64,000 nt of DNA from Ursus arctos (lineage: Eukaryota > Chordata > Mammalia > Carnivora > Ursidae): positions 41,366,475 to 41,430,474 of the forward strand of contig NW_026622808.1 in the NCBI RefSeq assembly GCF_023065955.2. The letters are read 5' to 3'. A program made the position numbers and the translations under genes. This document shows positions 45,891 to 56,375 of the stretch, one piece after another; the first letter of the stretch is position 1; each line of letters begins with the position of its first letter. The notes beneath the pieces were generated by a model. It was given only the letters and a program-made list of their open reading frames with translations. It was not told the origin of the DNA and searched no databases.

Positions 45891-46169
45891 ACTTCTTAGG
45901 GCAAGGACATTTCCAGGTGTTCGGGGAGTAAGACTATCAATAAAAGCTATTTCAGGGGGCTTTGTATCTTTTGGATCAAACTCTCACAAAAGAAGGAAGA
46001 GAGAATACAGACACTGGATGTGGAGGTGTCAAGGTCAATTGTAAGAGAAAGTGTAAGGCGCTCGGCCCGAAAAGGAGGCTCTTACATCAGCTTACAATAA
46101 GGCAGTGGGAACTGTGCAGCCGCACAATGGATCTCACATTTCTGCATTCCTACAGTGACTAGGTCTTAA

Positions 46170-46450
46170 TCATCGTGACAGTATGTCTGCAGCAAATGGA
46201 ATTAACAATCCCACATGCTTTGAAAATGTTAAATTGTTAATAAGCCCCTTAGAGCCTTGCTGCTTCTTTGAACTCCACGACTGGTTTTGGGCCACAGAGA
46301 AGTGTATTAAACCATCTCGATTTGAGCTGGTAATTGAGGGCCTCTCAAAGCCTGCCCAGAAGAGAACGTCTTCCACTGTGAAAAGGAACAGATGGTGCTG
46401 ACGTTTGATTTTCGTTTTTAAATCTAAGGCCTGGCCATATCTGGCAAAAC
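46170..46450. promoter_or_regulatory. Candidate non-coding regulatory block
   Basis: Repeat-free segment in which a 72-codon frame (46183-46401, +) and a 127-codon frame (46170-46553, -) are both open. Neither product is recognisable. Contains ggaattaaca near 46197 and gtaattgagg near 46329. Could equally be a conserved element; not called as a gene. Confidence 0.3.
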
Positions 46451-46544
46451 AATTCAAGGAAACATGGTTTTCCAACCATTTGAAAGGTGAAGGTTCCAGG
46501 TATACCCTCATTGTGATCCAAAAATCTGTCCTTGTGTTAAGCTT

Positions 46545-46795
46545 AAGAATCACCCATACCTGAGTTTAAATCCCAGATTTGCTACTTTTTTGGCTGGAAG
46601 GCCTTGAACAGATAACTTAATATCCATGAGCCCTTGCGTTCTCATGGATAAAACCAGAGTAGACAACCTCTTCACAGACATTTTGTGAAGACTAAATCAG
46701 ATCACTGATGTTAAATGCTTAGCAAGAATCTGGTACATGCGAAGAGCTCAATATACATTAGCTATGATTGTGATGACAATGACCATGGCCACTGC
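46545..46795 (+). repeat. MIR SINE
   Basis: Plus orientation: 'gagtttaaatcccagatttgctac', 'ccttgaacagataacttaatatccatgagccc', 'cttagcaagaatctggtacatgcg...cattagctatgatt' follow the family. Confidence 0.75.
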
Positions 46796-47094
46796 AAGCC
46801 TTTAAGCCTAACAGTGCAATGCTGAATGCTTTATTAGCCATAAATTAACATCTTAAATGTATTTGTCCACCTGTCATCACTTCCTCCACATAGTGTTCAT
46901 ACTAGCATCATGTCAGATCCCCTTTCCTTTTTGTTTTTCTAGGTCTGAAGTCCCGTGAAAATGTGATGGTGTCTGAGTGAGGAGCCCCCCTCTCAAGCTT
47001 CGATAGCACCCCATGTGTTCTACATGATACCCCCCTCCATGCATCTTTCCCAACGCACTGTGGTTGCCCATTGACTCATTTCTAGAATCTTCCT
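46796..47094. other. No recognised feature
   Basis: Short unassigned interval. Confidence 0.4.
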
Positions 47095-47225
47095 CACTAA
47101 TTATAAAGGAGGCTCAGGGAGGTCAGGGACTGTATCTGCCCAGATCATCATTTTATTTCCCTTGCTTAGCTCAGTGTCTGGCAGATAATAGGTGTTCAAT
47201 ATTTACTGAATAAATAAATGAAAAT
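47095..47225 (+). repeat. L2 LINE 3' end
   Basis: 'ggctcagggaggtcagggactgtatctgcc...agctcagtgtctggcagataataggtgttcaatatttactgaataaata' reaches the element's very end. Confidence 0.85.
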
Positions 47226-47514
47226 CATAAAGCTTTCCCTTGACCCCTTAAATATTTCACCCATATTGCAGCTTTTGCATCTCATTTAAGGGTCTATCTG
47301 GGGACTCCAGAGTAAGAACCTCTATTTTAGATGATCATTAAAAACAAAGGAGGGAAATTTGCAGGTCAAATAAAGAAGCAGCCTTTCTTCATTACAGGCC
47401 AGAAAGAATGTGCAGATCAGGTGTGGGTCTCAAGAGAGGAAGGGCAAAGTTGGTGTTGACATGGCATTACAGATGAAGGGAAGCTTTGTCCAAGTCCTTC
47501 ATATGCCTTAGATG
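47226..47514. other. No recognised feature
   Basis: Unassigned; 47280-47345 may be a DNA-transposon arm (gactccagagtaagaacctc). Confidence 0.35.
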
Positions 47515-47615
47515 ACCATGAGAGCCAAGCCTTGCCCAAGGTCACATGGCTAGTGGCAGAGAGAACTCAAATTTGCCAGCTTCCAGACCTGCTCTCCCCA
47601 GACCCTCACCTCCCC
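47515..47615 (-). repeat. MIR SINE fragment
   Basis: 'ttgcccaaggtcacatggctagtggcagagagaactcaaatttgccagcttccagacc' is a clear minus-strand MIR core. Confidence 0.85.
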
Positions 47616-48059
47616 CCTCTCATGCTGCCTGCCAGAAGAACAGTGGTTGCAGGAATTCAGTGAAGGCTTCCTTCAGAGCATGGCCAGAGGATAATTTAAG
47701 GCAATGCAGAATTGACATGACCTTAGTGAAATTAGGGCACAGGTCTTTAAAAGAAAGATTTGATTCAAATGGGTAAAACCTTTGGAGTGAAGTTATTGCC
47801 CTGATGCCTCATTTGAAAGAGGAAACCATTCTCGTTCTTTGTCCTTAGTGGGGGTGTAACTTCAGAGGGAAAAAAGGCCTGGTGCTGGAGAGCATGCCCA
47901 GTGAAGTCAGCAATCCTCTTGTGTTCCCGTTCATGTTCTGCAGAACCCTTAGCCTTGGCCCCCATGGACTCTCCCAGAGCGAGGCAGATACAGACCACAG
48001 CACTTCCCAACTACATTTCACGTTAACACGAACCCTTGATGAGCTTCTTAGCATGGGAC
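47616..48059. other. No recognised feature
   Basis: Unassigned; open frames on both strands at 47765-48079. Confidence 0.4.
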
Positions 48060-48480
48060 ACAGTTTCGGAATCCATTAATCTCACTGTCACATATGCAAG
48101 ATGTTTCGGATAAGCTCAGCCAGAGATTTGTGGTGGTGTTGTTGTTTTTAAACCAGGAAAAAAGAAACTCACACTCCCCGTCATGCCAGATGCTCTATCA
48201 GATAAATATCACACAGTTTTGTAGAGAAATATTATGTGATTTAAGAACATCTGCAATTCTCTAGAACATACTGTTGTCAGAAGCTGACTTAAACTAAATA
48301 TCACACAGCAGACTTTCCTTCAAAGGTCTTGCACTAAATTGTCCCATTACAGCACAAATGGCTCCTTCAGAAACAGTATCAGACAGAATTAAAAATGTGC
48401 CAGCTCATTAGCATCGCCACAACTCGATTTCAGAGGCACTCGTGTTATCAGTGACCGAGCTCACTCCTGTTGCAGAAATG
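48060..48480. promoter_or_regulatory. Candidate non-coding regulatory block
   Basis: Repeat-free block with tccattaatctcac near 48072, tatcagataaatatc near 48197, cagaattaaaaatg near 48386 and a ctcattagcatc near 48404. GATA-type 'agataa' also occurs (48199). Inference from motifs. Confidence 0.3.
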
Positions 48481-48589
48481 GCAAGCACAGAAGAGATCTC
48501 CCCGGTTGCTACTTTGGTTTGCACTGGGTGTTACACATTCGAGACATCATTTGTCCCTTACATTAATTCGAGCAGCCACCACTATTTAC

Positions 48590-48865
48590 AGGGGGCAGAG
48601 GGAAACACTAGGCGCTGTGTGTTAAGAACTTCACACACGTGACCGCCTATAATGTCCTCAAGGGTCCTGTGAGACAGCTACTACTGTCCTGCAGGGTAGG
48701 GCACCGAGGCCTGGTCCCCATGGGGTGTGGGTGGGGGAGCATTTGTTGTGCGTTAGGCACTCTGCTATATGTTTTATTTATATCTCATCTCATCCCACCA
48801 AACCCTTTGAAGTCAGTGCCATCATCACCCCCCATGACAGATGAAGAAACAGTGACAGGTCTCTA
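48590..48865 (-). repeat. Two MIR SINE fragments in a row
   Basis: Minus orientation: one at about 48600-48715 ('cactaggcgctgtgtgttaagaacttcacac...gcctataatgtcc') and another at 48735-48865 ('gttgtgcgttaggcactctgc', 'catgacagatgaagaaacagtgacagg'). Confidence 0.75.
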
Positions 48866-48944
48866 ACTCAGCCCTGGTTTACTCCAAAACTCATGCACAT
48901 GGTTTCATTTGATAATATGTGGGAAGGTCCATTTTTTGGTAAAG

Positions 48945-49165
48945 AGTGAGGTCTATGTAGTTACACCTCCTGGACTCCATCCTCCCTATCTGGATGACCT
49001 TGGGTAAGCACTGGTAAACCTTCTGTGGCCAAGTTTCCTCATTTGTCAAATGGCATAATACTAGTAACTACCTCAGAAGGTTGAGAGAATGCAATGAAAA
49101 GCACTTTTCACAGTGTCTGGCACATAGTAATTACTCAGCAAATTGCTAGTATTGCTAATGATAAT
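48945..49165 (+). repeat. MIR SINE, near full length
   Basis: Plus orientation: 'ctggatgaccttgggtaagc', 'ccaagtttcctcatttgtcaaatggcataatactagtaactacctcagaagg', 'gtgtctggcacatagtaattactcagcaaa'. Clear. Confidence 0.92.
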
Positions 49166-49336
49166 ACCAATAACAGGTCTTATTATTTTTATAGAAAATA
49201 ATGCTACTTCAGAAAGTATACAGAGATTAAAATAAACCAAAACACTACCCTGAAGGTGAGTTTAATTATATAATAAGGACGAAGGTCAAAGAGAGGCTGT
49301 CACCCAGCAGAACAGAGCTACGTTCGTTAGAAATAG

Positions 49337-49897
49337 TGGCTGAAGGCGCCACTCTTCCTCGGTGCTGCCTGCAAAGGTGGCAGCCATCTCCTACCAGCAT
49401 CATGGCTGCCCTCAGACCTCCGGTGAAGTCCAAGATCATTCAAAAGAGGACCGAGGGGTTCATCTGGCACCAGTCAGACCAATACGTCAAAATTAAGCAC
49501 AACTGGCAGAAACCCAGGGGCAGTGACAATAGGGTGCATGGAAGATTCGTGGGCTGGATCTTGATGCCCAACATTGGTTATGGGAGCAATAAGAAAACAC
49601 AGCACGTGCTACCCAGGGGCTTCCAGAAGCTCCTAGTCCACACATCAAGAGGTTGAAGTGCTAAATGATGTCCAACAAATCTTACTGTGCAGAGATTGCT
49701 CAACAGTGTCTCCTCTGAGAACCGTGAAGCCTATGTGGAAAGAGCAGCCCAGCTGGACATCAGAGTCACTAATCCAAATGCCCAGCTGTGCAGTGAAGAA
49801 AATGAATAGACAGCCTCTGTGCACGTCATAGTTGTGTTAATAAAACCATTAAACTACCATCTGGCTAAACACATAAATAAATAAAGGTAGCTGAAAG
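49337..49897 (+). pseudogene. RPL32: Processed pseudogene of ribosomal protein L32
   Basis: An intronless copy of the large-subunit ribosomal protein eL32 mRNA. 5' leader begins near 49352 (ctcttcctcggtgctgcctg); ATG at 49402-49404; the equivalent of the normal stop is TAG at 49807-49809, spacing 408 bases, exactly the 135-codon parent length. It is broken: after about 80 codons a 1-base loss near 49640 shifts the frame to a stop at 49654-49656, and a 1-base gain near 49695 restores it. An AATAAA signal lies near 49840, then an A-rich remnant of the tail. Flanking gtggctgaagg (49337-49347) and gtagctgaaag (49887-49897) form a probable decayed target duplication. Several arginine codons have become W, Q or H, the signature of CpG decay. 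Non-functional. Confidence 0.95.
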
Positions 49898-50274
49898 GGG
49901 AGTCTTCTCTTTTTAGCTCGAACGGGCTTATGTACCTATCTCCTTTCTGGAAGTTGTGCATTGTTCGAGTGTTTGTACAGCACACAATGACCTTGTCTTC
50001 CTTTTTGTCTCTATCAGAATCTCTCCTGAGTGTCCTGCCCTGGGATCCTTGTATATGTTCTAGTCTGTGGCTGGAGGCGGAGGTGCGGACGGGGAGCATG
50101 GAGCAGGAGCATGCACCTTAAGCAAAACATAGTTTGTTCTAGCTCGCATTCAAGACAAAATTGTGTCTAGTGATTGGGTAGATGTTGCAGTGGAGGCCGG
50201 ACATGGTGTCTCCATTCTTTGCTCAACACACACCAGGTTAGGTTGGTCTGTATTTAATGCTCTCTTATGAGTAT
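49898..50274. other. No recognised feature
   Basis: Unassigned sequence. Confidence 0.4.
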
Positions 50275-50745
50275 CCAATAAAAGGAGACTAAAGTCCAAA
50301 CCCCTTACCCTGGTCCTGCATGATCTAGCCCCAGCCTACCTCTTTCTTTCCCCCACCAATACCCATTCTCAAGTATCTCTTGAACACATGGGGCTCCTTC
50401 CATCCTCAAACTTTTACCCCAGCTCCTCTCCCTCTGCTTCTGTTTAACTTCTGTTTCTACGCTCTTCAGCATGGCTCCTTCTCCTGCTGGCTCTTGGCTC
50501 AAATGCCAGTCTTCCAAGAGAACTTCCCTGCAACTCCCCAAACCACTGCAGCTCTTTCTAATCTTTTCCTCGCAGTACCCATTGGTACCTGAAATCATCT
50601 TAAGTATTTGTGAATTTATTATCTGTCTCCACCAAAATGGAAATTCCTTGAAGGAAGAGACCGTGCCTGGTTTGCTTATTGCTGATTACCTTGTGTCTGA
50701 CATGTCGAAAGCGCGCGATAAATACTTGTAGAATCGAAGAATGAG
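50275..50745 (+). repeat. L2 LINE fragment, long 3' part
   Basis: Plus orientation: 'gactaaagtccaaaccccttaccctggtcctgcatgatctagccccagcctacctc', 'ggctcaaatgccagtcttccaagagaacttccctgc', 'gtgtctgacatgtcgaaagcgcgcgataaatacttgtagaatcgaagaatga' reach the element's end. A CpG-containing gcgcgc occurs inside. Confidence 0.9.
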
Positions 50746-50759
50746 AGGCTGACAAAGCA

Positions 50760-50975
50760 GTCAATAGATCAGGAGTCAAGAGCTGTGTCTTCTCATTCTC
50801 ATTTACTTCCCCTCACCGGCCATGTGCCCTGATTTAGTCCCATCCTTACTGAGTCTCGGCTCTTTGTCTGCTAACTAGGACCGAAGATGCTTATCCTTCT
50901 CTTACAGAATTTCCCTGATGATCAAATGAGATTCATATGTATGTGCCTATGAAAATACTTTATAAATTGTGACTA
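50760..50975 (+). repeat. MIR SINE
   Basis: 'ggagtcaagagctgtgtcttctc', 'ggccatgtgccctgatttagtcccatccttactgagtctcggctctttgtctgctaac' and 'gatgatcaaatgagattcatatgtatgtgcc' are in family order, diverged. Confidence 0.65.
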
Positions 50976-51469
50976 TCGAGGATGCAAAATAGCTTTCAAT
51001 CCCCATGTCAACGCTGACTAGACAGGGTTGTCTGAAGCACAGGCCTGCATTGTTCTGGGTGAGGAAAGGTGCAGCAATCTTTAGTGATGTCTGCCCTGGA
51101 ATGGGGAGAGGGTATCAGGGGGCCGATGTGTCACTTATTTGCTATCTTACATTTAATATCACTGCTAAAATTCTAATTTTTTGGGGGGGGGGGAATCATC
51201 ATAAGAGAGAAGCATCAAGAGAGGCAGGAAAGCAAAACCAGGAGTGTCCCATGTATGGCAGTGTCGCTCAGTCATCACACAGGAGCGATGTGGGCTGAAA
51301 AATTTCCTAAACAGTGAAAGGCAAATGTATTCAATGAAGCTGCAGTATCATTGGTATTTCCTTTTGGATCAACCATGTCCGTTACGTATAAAGGAGGTGC
51401 AGTCCAAGGATCCTCCCTTTTTACCCCTTGGTAACCGACCATGGCACTCTCTCTGACACCGCTGTTACA
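50976..51469. other. Unassigned, with a G run
   Basis: G run at about 51183-51193. No gene recognised. Confidence 0.4.
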
Positions 51470-51790
51470 TGATTTTGAAGGTGGTGAGACAAATTTTAAT
51501 TCATTTAATAATTAGGTCAATAAAAACCATTATAGCTGAGAGCTCCATTAAAAGTCCATAATGTTACCTTAATGGGGGAAAAAACTAATATAGTTCTGTT
51601 GGAATTTTTCCATGAAATTAATATTAGAGAATTTTAGTGGGTGTCTTAAATAGCTTAAATAGACATTTTTATTAACGGAACTAATCATGGAATTAAAACA
51701 AATGCAAATTGTTACATTTGCAATGATAAAGTACCCATGTTCGCGGGATTTTTATCAGGCCGGTTCCTGTGAAGAACATTTACTATCACT
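51470..51790. promoter_or_regulatory. Candidate non-coding regulatory block with octamer inverted repeat
   Basis: AT-rich, repeat-free, with many ATTA/TAAT cores (for example 51501-51515, near 51620, near 51690) and an inverted repeat tgcaaat (51703-51709) ... atttgca (51716-51722), six bases apart; the left arm is part of the octamer atgcaaat. The block has the texture of a conserved enhancer. Inference only. Confidence 0.35.
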
Positions 51791-52429
51791 AGAGCAGTAC
51801 ATTAAACTTGCCTGGACGGCTGCTCATGGCCCTTCAGAGGCTGCCAACCCATGTTTTGGTGATTGCTTCTTGAACTCCATGCTGGGAAGCACTGCAGAGC
51901 CATAGTCCCCCCAGATCAAAAGGCTTTTCTCAAGTCCTCTCTTTGGTTTATAAGGTTAAACCCCCATAGGAGGTTAAGAGCTAGGACCTCTGAAACAGTT
52001 CAGAAAGACCCAAGACATGGAAAGGGTTGTGTCTACACTGCCCAGAGATGTTTGATCACCTCTCTGTCATTAGCTTAATCACTAAAGGCAGAAATTGAGA
52101 TGAACTAAAGTAGACTCAAGTGTAGGGTTATGTGATTTGGGTAAATTCTGACCAGGAGAGCTAGATAGTGGGAGGAAAAAGATTAAACCAAGGGCTTACT
52201 CTCTGGCCACACGAATCCTATGATTCTGGGAGTTATTCAAACACACAAGTCCCCATGTATGGCTGCATCATTGTTAATTAGATGCTAGAAACTACTTTCA
52301 TAATCAAACATACCAGATAAGGATTCAAGGTGATCAATACTGACCAAAGGCCAAGGCTACAGATGTGTCTAACAACATAACACATGAACAGGACGTTTGC
52401 TGACACACCCAGAGAGGTAGCGGCTGGAG
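51791..52429. other. No recognised feature
   Basis: Unassigned sequence. Confidence 0.4.
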
Positions 52430-52600
52430 CATGTGAGGGCATGCAAAAAGCATGGGGCTTTGGAATGGGAAGCCCTGCATGTGATTCCAGCTCTTCTGCT
52501 CTCAACAGCATGACCATAGGCAAGTCAGCTCACCTCTCTCCTATTCAGTTTCAGCATGTGGAAATGGGGATCGATGGAGCCCATGGTTGGCAGGGTATTT
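52430..52600 (+). repeat. MIR SINE
   Basis: Plus orientation: 'gcatggggctttggaatgggaagccctgcatgtgattccagctcttctgctctcaac' then 'ggcaagtcagctcacctctctcctattcagtttcagcatgtggaaatgggga'. Confidence 0.85.
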
Positions 52601-53499
52601 GAAAAGAGACTGCAGATAAAGAATAGTACCGCAGCTGACAAAGAGTACGGGCTATTCTTGGGCATCTGGGCACATTCAAGGTCTTATTTCCCAGGACATA
52701 TTTAAGGTACAAAGGGGAGGCCTTGTCTAACTCCCAGCTACGCTAATATGCTCCCAGAAAGGGTTATGCATGACCAGCCATCTGGAATCTAAATACCAGA
52801 GGGAAGATTCACAACTTCACCAATTACTCCACTTTCTTCCCAGGGAAGATTCCCACGGATTACAGACACTAGGAAATCTATGGAAATATTTCTATTTAAC
52901 TCCATTCTAAACACGTCTGTTGGGAAATCTCATTCTATGGTAAAAGAGGCTTCCTTTGAAGGCATATGTAGGCTGATGTGTGCAACATTTGCAATTAACT
53001 AGCATTTCAGGTGACAAGGCAGGTCTTAGGAACAGGGAGGCACAGTAAAAACGAACAAATTCCTTTGCTCTTCCTGACTTCTAACCAAGAGTTGGTGTCT
53101 GAGAAGGCTTAGGCAGGTCCTATTGGTCACGGTTATAAAGCCATGCGAAACAGAGAAAAAAATACCTTAAGAAAAAAAAATTTACTAATGGCAAAAGACA
53201 CGCAGTTCCCTTCTCAAGGCCTGTGATTTTCCAACAGATGGGAATAATCTGCGTGGGTTATTTTGTGCCTGGGAAGTAGAAGGGAAAAGGTGGGATTCAC
53301 AACAATTTGAAGTTGTTACTAAGGATTCCTGTTTGGAAACCAGTGGGGACACTTTGCCCTAAAATAAATAAATTCTGTGTTAAAGAAAGGAAAAAAAAAA
53401 AAACGAAAAGAAAAGATAGCCCGAAAGTCCTATAAAAGAAAATCCTGAAATCATCCAATAAAATTTATTTTGGAGGGGAATGTTGGAGAGAAGAGACCC
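52601..53499. other. No recognised gene
   Basis: Unassigned; A runs near 53171-53180 and 53391-53403. Confidence 0.4.
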
Positions 53500-54120
53500 T
53501 TCCTGCAACTTCTTTCATTTAGCTTGTGATATTACTGGGCATTAACGGGAGATTCACTATTCCTGTGGCAAGTACTTACTTTTGCTAAAATTACCAAATA
53601 TTCTCTGGAACAGAGAATCTTATCAGAAAATTGATCTTTAATACATAAAGGCATCTTGCAAGAAAAAGTCCCTTTAGGGGGATTTTTTTTTTTTAATGGT
53701 TCACTGCAGGCCTTTCACAGTCTCATGGAAATTTGCAGATTGCTCAGATATTGTTTCCATAGGGAGAGGGAAAAGGGAACAAAGAGAGACATAATACTTG
53801 CGACTTTAGATGCTACTACCATTTTCCAGTTTATTCAGTGAGGGCAGCAGAGGCTAATAACAAGGAAGTAAAAACTATTCAGGAATACAAAATTATTGAC
53901 AAAAAATCAGTTTGTGCCTTGCCTTTTCCCCTGTGACTCTGACAATTGCCAAGAACTGTAACTGTACCCGCTCAGTATTATTTAAATTAAATTATCAAAT
54001 GCAAATGCTAAAGATGAAGCTCTCAGCAAAGCGCTGGATTAGAACACCACATCCCCTACGCAGACTAAAAGCTGATTACTGGTTCTGGAGCTATAAACAT
54101 GTCAGACAATAATTTAATTG
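53500..54120. promoter_or_regulatory. Candidate non-coding regulatory block
   Basis: Repeat-free, AT-rich, with ttaaattaaattatcaaatgc near 53982, an octamer atgcaaatg near 53999, and gacaataatttaattgctttgc near 54105. Inference from motifs and lack of repeats. Confidence 0.3.
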
Positions 54121-54689
54121 CTTTGCAGGTAGAGGAATATGCAATATTCTTATTCTCATTCTGGAACTCAATGTGACTCTTTAATACAACATAATGATCA
54201 TAAACACACACAAAGTCCTCACTTGACACCTGCTTTATGGTAAAAAGAAGCTATAGCGAATTTCAGCAAAGCGCAAGGAACTAGGCAGTGCCAGATTTTT
54301 TAATCACTAAGCAAAATGGGTTTCTCGCCACGTGGCCCAGGCTTTTACTCTGGTTCGTAGAGTTAAAGACACATTTTCAAAATGGGTTTAAATCTATAAT
54401 GAATTTCAGGTGCTAAGGACCACCTTCTACCAGCTAATTTGCTTCCTGCCTTCAGCTGAGCTGTTAACCGGAGGCAGCCAACATGTGCACCCCTTTCTTG
54501 GGCCACCGGTGAACACAGATGTCACAATCAATACTCATTAACTACAGAACCAGGATCAGAGGAATACTCAGGAAAAGAGAGAGGGTCGGAAATGTAACTA
54601 GGAGGACTTTATAAGCACTTGGGAGCCTTCCAGTTGCTGCGGGTTAAATCAAAGGAGTGGAGCGGTTAGGAAGAGAGGTAGGGAGGAGA
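54121..54689. other. No recognised feature
   Basis: Unassigned sequence. Confidence 0.4.
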
Positions 54690-54870
54690 GGGACTAACAT
54701 TTGGTGATTCTCTGTCTTGGAGCCCTCCACGCATCAGCTCCTGACATTCCTGAGGCTCCTGGGAGGCTGGCCGAACTGTTCTGCATCTTGCCGCTGAGAA
54801 AACAGAGGCTCCCGGTGACTCATCTAATATCATTCAGTCACAAAGGGGCACAGACAGGGCTAAATCAGGA
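54690..54870 (-). repeat. MIR SINE
   Basis: Minus orientation: 'gactaacatttggtgattctctg', 'ttctgcatcttgccgctgagaaaacagaggctcccgg', 'catctaatatcattcagtcacaaaggggcacagacagggctaaatcagg'. Confidence 0.7.
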
Positions 54871-55479
54871 CACCACATCATCCCCCCCTTCCCAGTTCAC
54901 CATGAGAGGCGTCAAACATTTCTTTGCAAATGGGATGAACAAGAGACCTTGAAGTCCGGGGTCCAACTTGAATACTAGACTCCCCCTAAATGCTATACAG
55001 AAATCACTTGAAAGAGCTGCGCAATCGTCCCTCCTCGTTTGCAGCCCGTGCTATGCTAAGTCCTCTGGTCGAACACTCAGCGAGCACCATGTGTCAGGCC
55101 CCGTGCTGCTTCTGTGCTTCTCCTCACAGCAACCCCATAATCCTCGAGGAGACACCCAGCCTTTCACCGACATGAGGCTGCCTTGAATGATTCACTCCCA
55201 ACGGCGTCATGGTAAACGCAAGTGTTTGTCATTTTTTGCACTTTACTACATTTTAACAATTTCTTATGATGGATAATGTAAATTCACCAATATAATAAGC
55301 ATGGTTAAATCCGGGTGGTGAGAATACAGATGATTGTTATTTTCTTGTTTGTACGTTTCTGAATGTTTAGTTTCCATGAATAAGTGAAAATGGAATCTTT
55401 AAAAAAAAGAAAAAAAATAGCAGCCCTTCACTAGTGCTACAGTGAGAGCAGAATAAAGTCCAAACTTTTTATTAAATCA
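54871..55479. other. No recognised feature
   Basis: Unassigned; a possible MIR piece at 55070-55150 (cgagcaccatgtgtcaggccccgtgctg). Confidence 0.4.
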
Positions 55480-55680
55480 TAGGAAGAACCAGTGCTTATT
55501 AAATACACCGTATCGATGTCAGGTACAACACCTGGCATTTTCTGTGCAGGACCCCATCCACTCCTTCCGACAAGTCCGGGAGGTAGATGTCACCATCCTC
55601 ACTGTGCAGATGAGTAGAGTGAGGCTGCAAGTGTGTGGGTGACTTGCACGAGGTCACTGGAGCATCTGGTCTCCACTAAC
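55480..55680 (-). repeat. MIR SINE
   Basis: Minus orientation: 'cagtgcttattaaatacaccgtatcgatgtcaggtacaacacctgg', 'gaggtagatgtcaccatcctcactgtgcagatgagtagagtgaggctgc', 'gacttgcacgaggtcact'. Confidence 0.75.
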
Positions 55681-55689
55681 CTCTCTGGC

Positions 55690-55950
55690 CTGAAGTTGCC
55701 TGTGGGTCCCCCGACCCTTGCTCATGCTGGGCTCCAGCGACCAGGGTCCGTTCCTTTTCTCTGACCACAAGCTCCGCATTCTCAGGTCCGTACCTTTGCT
55801 TACTCCCTGTCCTCTGCTCAGGAAGCCCTCGTCCCACCTCCATCCGTTCTCCCAAGGCCATATCAAAGATGGCTTCTTTCACAAGTTTCCCGGAGACTGC
55901 TGGCTGCGAGTCACCTCTGCCTTTCCCACATTCTGCTTAGGATGAGCCAG
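55690..55950 (+). repeat. L2 LINE fragment (weak)
   Basis: 'ctcaggaagccctcgtcccacc' and 'caaagatggcttctttcacaagtttcccggagac' resemble the L2 'gaagccttccctgacc' region but the copy is diverged. Confidence 0.45.
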
Positions 55951-56154
55951 AGTCTGCCCGACAGCGGAGCCCTTTGAGTGCTTTGTGTGCGTGGCATGTT
56001 CAATGTTGTCAAGACTCACTGATGGAGAGATTTGGCACAAAACGTTCTACATGTCTAGTTGCCCTAGCCCTCCTTTCCTGCTTGGCAATAACTAACAGTA
56101 GCTAAGTAACCACTGCACTCTTTAGACAGGAAATGCTTGCTTGGGTTCATAAGC

Positions 56155-56375
56155 CTTCTTTTTAACCCCACTTCCTGCCCTTGGTGCCTTTCCCTTCACT
56201 CACTGCTACTTTCTGGCCCCTGTGGACACGTATGTTTGAGACCTCCGATTGTTTGCCTCTGATTGTTATTTTAGAGGTTCTTTATCTCTGTCTTGCAGAT
56301 ACAAACCCCTTATATGTTTGGCATTCCCTCCCTCCCACTGCCCAGCACAAAGTAGGTGCTCCGTGTGGGCCAGAA
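56155..56375 (+). repeat. L2 LINE fragment
   Basis: 'ggttctttatctctgtcttgcagatac...ccactgcccagcacaaagtaggtgctccgtg' is the L2 3' end in order. Confidence 0.6.

Noticed and set aside
49336..49656. 106-codon frame taken as a real RPL32-like gene
   Set aside because: It is the front of an intronless copy with a frameshift, a premature stop, a tail remnant and CpG decay: a processed pseudogene.
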